A stretch of 64,000 bases of DNA, taken from contig NC_088297.1 in the NCBI RefSeq assembly GCF_032854445.1, positions 24,749,127-24,813,126 on the forward strand, in the 5' to 3' direction. This document shows positions 56,280 to 64,000 of the stretch, one piece after another. The position numbers and the translations under genes were made by a program. A model generated the notes under the pieces. It was not told the DNA's origin. It saw only the letters and a program-made list of their open reading frames with translations, and did no database searches. Positions within the stretch are counted from its first letter, which is position 1, and each line of letters begins with the position of its first letter. The stretch is from Liolophura sinensis (lineage: Eukaryota; Mollusca; Polyplacophora; Chitonida; Chitonidae).

Positions 56280-58660
56280 TGTCACAACGTATTAGCCTCA
56301 TCTCTGCACGAGTTACAGTTCAAAATTGGTGATAAACTTCCTAAAATTTATCAAGCTGGTCACATTAAAATTTTTTTCAAACAGTAGAGTCATTTTAACA
56401 CCACAGCTAAAAAGGTACGAGTTTAATATTTACTGAAAGGCAATAATTTGATCTATCTTTGGGGGATACCGAAAATTTGATTTGGCTAGCGAATAAGGTC
56501 AAAAATCTCAGGTACAACCTCTTATTACTAAAGTGAACTATTATTGCCTCACCTTGGCAGCCTTAATTAGGACATTCTGTCTGGTTGGACAGAAACAAAC
56601 GAAGGCTGGGGTCATATTTCTTACAGCGCAGGGACCGCTTTCTACATTCGTTTTACATTACTGCCACCACTAGCAAATTTTGAACAGAAATCTTGAACAA
56701 CGCCGAGGTCACTGGGGTCAGGTGATGACGTAGGAAGTGATGCCAGAAACCAATAGAATTTTCTCTCAACATTTGGGTGTAATAATACCGTATACACACC
56801 AATTCTCTTCATCTAAAGCATGCACAAGGTGATTCTAACCAGCACCCAAATCACTTTTGTATATGAATGATGATTAAATAGTTCCGCGCGAGGACACCAG
56901 TGGTGAAGCTAAGCACATGCTCTAAAGGTCAGACTTGTCTGATAGTGGCAGCGGTGTAAATTGAGCGTAGAAAGCGGTACTTACGCTGTAAGGTGTATGA
57001 GCTAGGGATTACTTGACAGAGGCTAGTTCTCTAAATTTCACGTATAAATATGCTCCTGTAAGTTTGACATATTTTGTATCGCCTAATGAGCACAACAACA
57101 TCATTTGTAAAGTCGATATTTATGGCCTCAGCACCTTTGAAAAGAAAGATCTGTCCGGCGAAGCGGCTTTCTTTCTTCACTTCCTGTAAGGGGGTAAGTG
57201 AAGTTCAAACTCTTTTGTCGCTGAAGATAAAAACGTCACTGTATCATGTGACTGGCAACTGTCGATATTAAATATACCGGTAAGCTGTCTCACCGTGTTC
57301 CAGAGACACAAGTGACACCTCTTTCCATCAGGAACATCTTCAGGTCACCATTAAACATTCAGCTTGTCAGTTTTCTTCGTCGTCTGCTGTAATTACCTTA
57401 AAGCGAAGCCTTTCTTCAGGCGCTTAGGTTATACTAATATTTTGACAGATTACAGGCTACAAAAGGACTATTTTTTATCTCCAGTGACAAAAGAGTTCGA
57501 ACGCGTAACTCTCATACTGGCCAAGACATTCCCCAACTATAGGTATAACAATGGAGGTGTTAGTCACTTGACTCCAGCAGAACACATACACAGAGATATA
57601 GTTTATAAGTCGTTACCCGTGACTCTTCGTATTTTTGTAACAAAACCTTTCCACAAAAACTTAGAAGGAGATTGCGTTCTTTAATTTATTCCATTGATTT
57701 TCGCAAAAATAAAGCCGCCGCTTCTGACCACTTATCATAACAACCATAAGCACAGATTGAGGCCCCTGTGATTTTCTTTAAACAGTCACAGATGGTAAAC
57801 CAAGCAATACGTGCAATATCTATCTTCTTCACCATATGAAATAAACGTGGGTAGTTTCGATCTTTATATTGCCTCCTTAAAACCAGAAACTTGATTCAGC
57901 TGGCTAAAGTTCGTATTTTCACCACAGTCAATCGACCTCTGATCGATGAGGTCACAGGCCCTAATTCAGCTTTAGCTGACTTCGTTGAGATTTTATCTTG
58001 GGATGTTTGTCAGGAGACTGGCGTAGAGCAGTGGTTTACTTCAGACATTCAGGTTTCCTCCACCCATAGGTTTGAGACAGTCTAGTAACAACTTGTATTT
58101 ATCTGCAGAGTAAAACAACGCCCTTTTTGACTTTAAATTTACAGCTATTTACGTAGGTACGTTAAAGTACAGCATCACCTGACATGAGACGTCATTTTTC
58201 CTTGGTACGCTAAATTTATACCATGCATCATTAAATTGCTGCTTAAGCTGGCCTCATTTTTCTTTATGGCGCTACATTCCATGTCACGTCTCTATACCAG
58301 CGCTGTCTGCAGTCAACAAAGTAACCATGAGTTTTCTTAGTTAAGTTTTACATATACGCGAGGCTAACTTTCTAGTTGATAAATATTGCAGGGACAAAAT
58401 CGTTATCTGCGCTTTGAGTAGGGGAATTAACCCTCAGGGCTGAAATTTTTACTCCGGGTTTATGTCCCCATATATCATTCTCAGCACCGGGATAAGTTAT
58501 AATGTACAGTGGAGTTGTTCAATCCTTAATGGATACAGAGTTAAGAAACACAGTGCTATCTCCATTCATGGAGATGAGAATTGTGACAACATCGTTGAAA
58601 AAAAGCTCTCACCCTCTAGTAAAATCTGTTATTTATCTGATGTGTTCTTTGATGCCTCTC
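56277..58660. other. Unassigned stretch
   Basis: The 106-codon plus frame at 57364-57684 and the 64-codon frame at 57891-58085 are not repeat-driven, but carry no motif I know. I would not call them genes without a homology search. Confidence 0.35.
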
Positions 58661-58664
58661 TCAT

Positions 58665-58990
58665 GTACGTGGAATGGACGGTTATGCTTTTCCAAGTAAG
58701 TAAGGAACTTCACCGAGAGCGTGAAATGGACGGTTATGCTTTGAAGCGCAGTGACACACTTGTCCAAAGACGTGAAATGGACGGATACTATTTGAAGCGC
58801 AGTAAAACACTTGATTAAGAACGTGAAATGGATGGTTACGATTTCAAGTGCAGTAACACACTTGACCAGGACGGTGAAATGAACGGTTACGCTTTGAAGC
58901 ACAGTAGGCTAGCACATTTGACCAAGAACACAGATTGAACGGTTACGCTTTAAAGACTCTTGGACGAGAACATGAAATGGATGACTACCG
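58665..58990 (+). repeat. 51-bp tandem array, about six units
   Basis: Units with gtgaaatggacggttatgct, ttgaagcgcagtgacacact and tg(t/a)ccaa, period about 51 bp (17 codons), increasingly diverged to the right. The first unit lies in a plus frame that opens at 58462, so the array may extend a once-coding segment; no parent recognised. Confidence 0.82.
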
Positions 58991-59916
58991 AAACAAGTTT
59001 GGTTGTGTCCTATGTATCGATGCGTAAGGAATGGCTGAACGCTGGTCAGATGAACTTAGGATTTATTCCAATATGGCCATGACACTATTCTCAATTTCAC
59101 AACACAAACACAATTCTGACAAAATATCATATCGCTTATAGGACAGGTAATGTTGCTCACATGTAGCCCATATAATCCCCCACTTGAATGGTTTTGCGTA
59201 ATTCTGTGACTTTATGTTGAAAGATCTTGATCTATGTACTAACAAGACCTTCTACCGATGGCAATTTCGACGGCGTTAACAAGCTACACTTGGTGAATGA
59301 GACAAAAAAGGATATATTCTCATACAACATTTTTCAAAATTATTTCCATTTAAGTTTAACTGAATTACCCTGTACACGACAGAACTAAGTTACAAAACTA
59401 GGCCAAATTATGCATTTGGTTGTTGTCACCTACACAATAGCTTTCAGTTTTATTGCTTGATCAAGCCGGAGTTTCCCAGTTAAGCCACTTTTTTTACTGA
59501 CGAAGTTTTTCACTTGTGGCGTACCGACTTGGTCGCCATGTAGGTGGCAGACAAGTTGTCTTCAACGAACATCACACCATGCACGCACATACCGTCAACA
59601 GCACGTTGTTACCATGGCAACATGAACAGTGAGGCTACTATATATCTGACTAAATTAAAACTGAGGAGTGCCCTTGACTTCGGTCTAAAATAGGAATAAC
59701 AAAGTTTGCAAATCCTAGAACTATCATTTCCTTTTTCGAATGTATCTCGAGGTTATAATTTTCAACATTAATTTTAGTGAGCTTTTTCGTGGCATACTCT
59801 TTTCTGTGCTTATGTATGTAAGACGTGCAGTCTTGATTTCTAATTCCGTTCAACCAGGGGTAAAGGGATGTATAAGTACCCATCTTTATTATATCAGCGT
59901 GGTTCTTCAAAAGGCT
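58991..59916. other. Unassigned stretch
   Basis: Nothing recognised. Confidence 0.5.
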
Positions 59917-60081
59917 ACAGAATCGATTCTGATTGGCTGATGTTACAGACATGCAAGTCCTGGCTATACCTGGCGTAAGGTGAATTTTAGGTATGGCAGA
60001 TTTATTCAAGTGTGACCAAGGCTGCTGGGTTTAACCCACGGAATACTATCTCCACTGTCAGCCAATCAGCATCGATTCTGT
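59917..60081. mobile_element. MITE-like palindromic element, 165 bp
   Basis: acagaatcgattctgattgg plus ctga at 59917-59940 is the reverse complement of tcagccaatcagcatcgatt plus ctgt at 60058-60081, with one mismatch in 24. The interior has no coding frame of its own. The arms could extend a few bases outward (aaaggc against tccctttt-like), so exact ends and target duplication are unsure. Confidence 0.72.
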
Positions 60082-61330
60082 ATCCCTTTAATGAACAGTT
60101 GCAGTCAAAGGGTAAAGGCATACCTATATCTGCATTTAATCTAGATAATATCAACCGACAGCGAGTTGGAAATTTGATTAGGATGTTGTTCCTAGAAAAT
60201 TTCTGTATAATAATATATGTTTGGCTATATATTTGTGGTGATAGTTTGTAAATGAACAGAAGTCTGTAGTCTCAGTTAACTTTCCCACCTTTGTCAACGT
60301 TGGATATATATTTATACAAGGGCATAAGAAACCATTTATTTTGTAAATGACAAATATGAAGTTGGTATATATGAGAGGCTGAAATAAAACCTTAGTTATC
60401 AATGAATCTAAATTAAGATATAATGGTTTGCTTTTTTGCTGTGTATTGCGTGAGACAGATGCCGGTGAAATGGATGCACACGCTGTTTGATGAACGAGGT
60501 TTTAACAGATTTCACCAAAATTGTATTATTTTGTTGCACCGCACAGTTTTCATCCCCATACACATGAAGTACACACCAACTTCATATGTATAGCGAATGT
60601 GGGCTCGGGCGATTCTAATTTGAACACAATAGGGGAGACAACCTTTCGACTAATTAGAATGTTTTCTTTAAATATCCGAACTGTACTTTTCAATGGAATT
60701 TGACATGATCTTGTTCAATGATCTCAAGGCCCTCTTCGAGAACTGTGTGTGATTTGTTTAGGTTTTCATTGAAACAGACGATAGTTACATGTAACCTTAA
60801 CCTTTCCAACCTTGTTTTGGACGATTCCAACGTCTCATCAAAGGTAGCTAGTCTTGGCAATATGCCAACATGCATAAAAGAACATGTCAGGTGCATGGTG
60901 TCTGTACGCCGCTTTCTGGGTTACAAAACTCAACAACTGTGCAAATGTAAGTGTTAGAGAGCTAAATTAACAAAAACTACAGATCTGTGCGACCATTTGT
61001 ACTTGTGGATATACCGGATAAGTCTGTAAACTAAGGTATGTTGTGCGTGTACCAATTTAAGTTGACTTGTGCTTGTTAGAGTGCTTTAAGTGGTTTATGC
61101 GACCTGCGTGACGTTGAAAGAGACCAAAACAATATTCTTGTATGATGTCCCCGAAATCTTCTTCCGCGTATATACATACTTCTCCATAAATAAAAAAATC
61201 AATAAAAGAACGGGAGTTTCGTACTAGCTCAAAGGGTTAAACTTCTAGTTAATGTACAAGGTTTGATCTTTAATTTCTTATGGGAGTAGCCAGTGGATAA
61301 TTCCATAAGCTTCTTCTGTGTGATGCGGCA
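60082..61330. other. Unassigned stretch, left flank of the 58-bp array
   Basis: Opposed frames at 60690-60957 (79 codons plus, 68 codons minus) overlap and have no domain I can name. The last 100 bp may be the left arm of the repeat-bearing element. Confidence 0.4.
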
Positions 61331-63408
61331 TAACTCACTGACAGCTCAGAGAGTAAAGTCACAGCCGTGACAACAGTGTGATACAGCATAACTGAACGAC
61401 ACCTCGGAGAGTAAAGTCACAGCAGTGACAACAGTCTGATACAGCATAACTGACCGACACCTCGGAGAGTAAAGTCACAGCAGTGACGACAGTCTGATAC
61501 AGCATAACTGACCGACACCGCGGAGGGTAAAGTCAGAGCAGTGACGACAGTCTGATACAGTATAACTGACCGACACCTCGGAGAGTAAAGTCACAGCAGT
61601 GACAACAGTCTGATACAGCATAACTGACCGACACCTCGGAGAGTAAAGTCACAGCAGTGACGACAGTGCGATACAGCATAACTGACCGACACCTCGGACA
61701 GTAAAGTCAGAGCTGTGACAACAGTGTGATACAGCATAACTGACTGACACCTCGGAGAGTAAAGTCAGAGCAGTGACGACAGTCTGATACAGTATAACTG
61801 ACTGACACCTCGGAGAGTAAAGTCACAGCAGTGACAACAGTGTGATACAGCATAACTGACCGACACCTCGGAGAGTAAAGTCACAGCAGTGACAACAGTG
61901 GCAGTGACAACAGTGTGATACAGCATGACTGACCGACACCTCGGAGAGTAAAGTCAGAGCTGTGACAACAGTGTGATACAGCATAACTGACTGACACCTC
62001 GGAGATTAAAGTCAGAGCAGTGACGACAGTCTGATACAGTATAACTGACAGACACCTCGGAGAGTAAAGTCAGAGCAGTGACAACAGTGTGATACAGCAT
62101 AAATGACCGACACCGCGGAGAGTAAAGTCACAGCAGTGACAACAGTGTGATACAGCATAACTGACCGACACCTCGGAGAGTAAAGTCACAGCAGTGACAA
62201 CAGTGGCAGTGACAACAGTGTGATACAGCATAACTGACCGACACCTCGGAGAGTAAAGTCAGAGCAGTGACGACAGTGTGATGCAGCATAACTGACTGAC
62301 ACCTCGGAGATTAAAGTCAGAGCAGTGACGACAGACTGATACAGCATAACTGACCGACACCGCGGAGGGTAAAGTCAGAGCAGTGACGACAGTCTGATAC
62401 AGTATAACTGACTGACACCTCGGAGAGTAAAGTCACAGCAGTGACAACAGTCTGATACAGCATAACTGACTGACACCTCGGAGAGTAAAGTCACAGCAGT
62501 GACGACAGTGCGATACAGTATAACTGACTGACACCTCGGACAGTAAAGTCAGAGCTGTGACAACAGTGTGATACAGCATAACTGACTGACACCTCGGAGA
62601 GTAAAGTCAGAGCAGTGACAACAGTGTGATACAGCATAAATGACCGACACCTCGGAGAGTAAAGTCACAGCAGTGACAACAGTGTGATACAGCATAACTG
62701 ACCGACACCGCGGAGAGTAAAGTCACAGCAGTGACAACAGTGGCAGTGACAACAGTGTGATACAGCATAACTGACCGACACCTCGGAGAGTAAAGTCAGA
62801 GCAGTGACGACAGTGTGATGCAGCATAACTGACTGACACCTCGGAGAGTAAAGTCAGAGCAGTGACGACAGACTGATACAGTATAACTGACCGACACCTC
62901 GGAGAGTAAGGTCAGAGCTGTGACAACAGTGTGATACAGCATAACTGACTGACACCTCGGAGATTAAAGTCAGAGCAGTGACGACAGACTGATACAGTAT
63001 AACTGACCGACACATCGGAGAGTAAAGTTACAGCAGTGACGACAGTGTGATACAGCATAACTGACCGACACATCGGAGATTAAAGTCAGAGCAGTGACGA
63101 CAGACTGATACAGTATAACTGACCGACACATCGGAGAGTAAAGTTACAGCAGTGACGACAGTGTGATACAGCATAACTGACCGACACCTCGGAGATTAAA
63201 GTCAGAGCAGTGACGACAGTGTGATACAGCATAACTGACCGACACCTCGGAGAGTAAGGTCAGAGCAGTGACGACAGTGTGATACAGCATAACTGACTGA
63301 CACCTCGGAGAGTAAGGTCAGAGCAGTGACGACAGTGTGATACAGCATAACTGACCGACACTTCAGAGATTAGTCAGAGCAGTGACGAAAGTGTGATAAA
63401 TGACAACG
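61331..63408. repeat. 58-bp tandem array, about 36 units
   Basis: Unit agagtaaagtcacagcagtg, acaacagtgtgatacagcat, aactgaccgacacctcgg, period 58 bp. The core cagagcagtgacgacagtgt matches the 81-bp units' cagagcagcgacgacagtgt. Three units carry an extra 16-bp internal duplication (ggcagtgacaacagtg) at about 61901, 62206 and 62742, showing block copying of larger segments. Confidence 0.92.
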
Positions 63409-63416
63409 AAATACTG

Positions 63417-63556
63417 CCTTGTCAACTTTCCGCAACCTACGGATGGTCGTGGGTTTCCCCCGGGTTTGGCTCGGTTTCCTTCCACCATATTGCTGGCCGC
63501 AATCATACAAGTAAAATATTCTTGAGCACGGCATAAAACACCAATCAAATAAAATA
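63417..63556 (+). mobile_element. SINE family A tail fragment
   Basis: gcaacctacggatggtcgtg, ggtttcccccgggtttggct, ccaccatattgctggccgca, ttcttgagcacggcataaaa, caccaatcaaataaaata. It sits between the array and the element's right flank. Confidence 0.88.
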
Positions 63557-63705
63557 TACCAATGTACAGCATGCAGTTTGGGTTTTATTCTAACCGCTCA
63601 TACACAAATGCGTAAATAGTAGCAAATTAGACGCCCCCTAAGATGAATCAAGTAAATAAGAATATTGTGGTGATTTTAGCTGCAGTTCATTAGACGTGGC
63701 GTGCA
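63557..63705 (+). mobile_element. Right flank of the 58-bp-array element
   Basis: gggttttattctaaccgctc, caaatgcgtaaatagtag, gtgattttagctgcagttca, ttagacgt. These match in order the flanks at 13655-13700 (gggtttcattctaact..., aaatgctta) and 11170-11205 (gtgatcttaattacaattta, ttagatgt). Confidence 0.6.
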
Positions 63706-64000
63706 TCACCTCTCTAGTCAGGTCTCTAGCTGCCTCTGTCTCTTACAAGCTGTCACATCATTGTGTCTATCAACAGAGAAGATCTAACCGCTTGGTGGGA
63801 GATTTATTGGAAGGTTCGATAAAGAAGGTGGGGTTTGTGGGGGGGTGGGGGTGGGGTGGTGACTGTCAGATCGCCATTGTAACGTCCAGGTGGAGAGGTT
63901 TGTGACTCACAGCTTACAGGGAATAGCATGAAGGGGATTTCTAAAAAACGGTAGGCAAATTTCCCCAAACCGCCTTTGTTAAGCTTTTTTATATTTTTTC
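63706..64000. other. Terminal stretch with a G-quadruplex motif
   Basis: At 63830-63856 four G-runs of 4, 7, 5 and 4 are separated by loops of 5, 1 and 1, a strong G-quadruplex pattern on the plus strand. Otherwise nothing recognised; the 69-codon frame here is probably chance. Confidence 0.75.

Noticed and set aside
57364..57684. 106-codon plus frame as a real gene
   Set aside because: Not repeat-driven, but no motif, start context or neighbour supports it; left as unassigned.
59650..60009. 119-codon minus-strand frame
   Set aside because: Overlaps the arm and interior of the MITE-like palindrome and shows no recognisable domain.
61331..63408. CRISPR-like array from regular dyad-containing units
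   Set aside because: Contiguous tandem repeats without unique spacers.

Overview
This window looks like intergenic or intronic DNA of a marine lophotrochozoan animal, most probably a mollusc. The evidence is dispersed tRNA-headed SINEs, a second SINE type whose 3' end matches the V-SINE/RUDI type described from molluscs, animal non-LTR and gypsy-like retroelement relics, Crypton/KIAA1958-like tyrosine recombinase relics, one animal Golgi sulfotransferase exon, and the absence of bacterial gene organisation. Species cannot be fixed from the sequence alone.

Only one region reads as an intact host gene: the main coding exon of a galactose-3-O-sulfotransferase-like enzyme (minus strand, 30834-32019). 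A decayed C-terminal paralogue lies at 50057-50385. Most other long open frames are by-products of tandem repeats whose period is a multiple of three.

Layout. 0-10 kb: simple repeats, many SINEs, and a 49-bp tandem array grown from a SINE head (2.3-3.6 kb). 10-17 kb: 27-bp, 81-bp and 37/42-bp arrays. 17-24 kb: V-SINEs, a 26-bp array, and an internally deleted tyrosine recombinase relic (23.1-23.7 kb) with a palindrome beside it. 24.6-29.6 kb: one decayed LINE carrying two unrelated minisatellites, one grown from the endonuclease-coding region and one from the reverse-transcriptase-coding region, plus a SINE with target-site duplication. 30-41 kb: sulfotransferase exon, SINEs, quiet DNA. 41.2-43.8 kb: a second tyrosine recombinase relic, split by a 30-bp (10-codon) array that repeats its own codons. 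44.6-46 kb: a 38-bp higher-order array. 46.3-46.8 and 51.3-53.2 kb: two gypsy-type gag relics. 54.2-56 kb: a 42-bp array. 61.3-63.4 kb: a 58-bp array that shares its core and right flank with the 81-bp array.

The main result is a recurring pattern. About a quarter of the window is tandem repeat. In four arrays the founding sequence can be read as an internal piece of a transposable element whose two halves still flank the array, and two further arrays belong to one dispersed element with variable monomer number. Local tandem expansion inside mobile-element bodies, including a frame-preserving expansion within a recombinase reading frame, is the system most worth following up.
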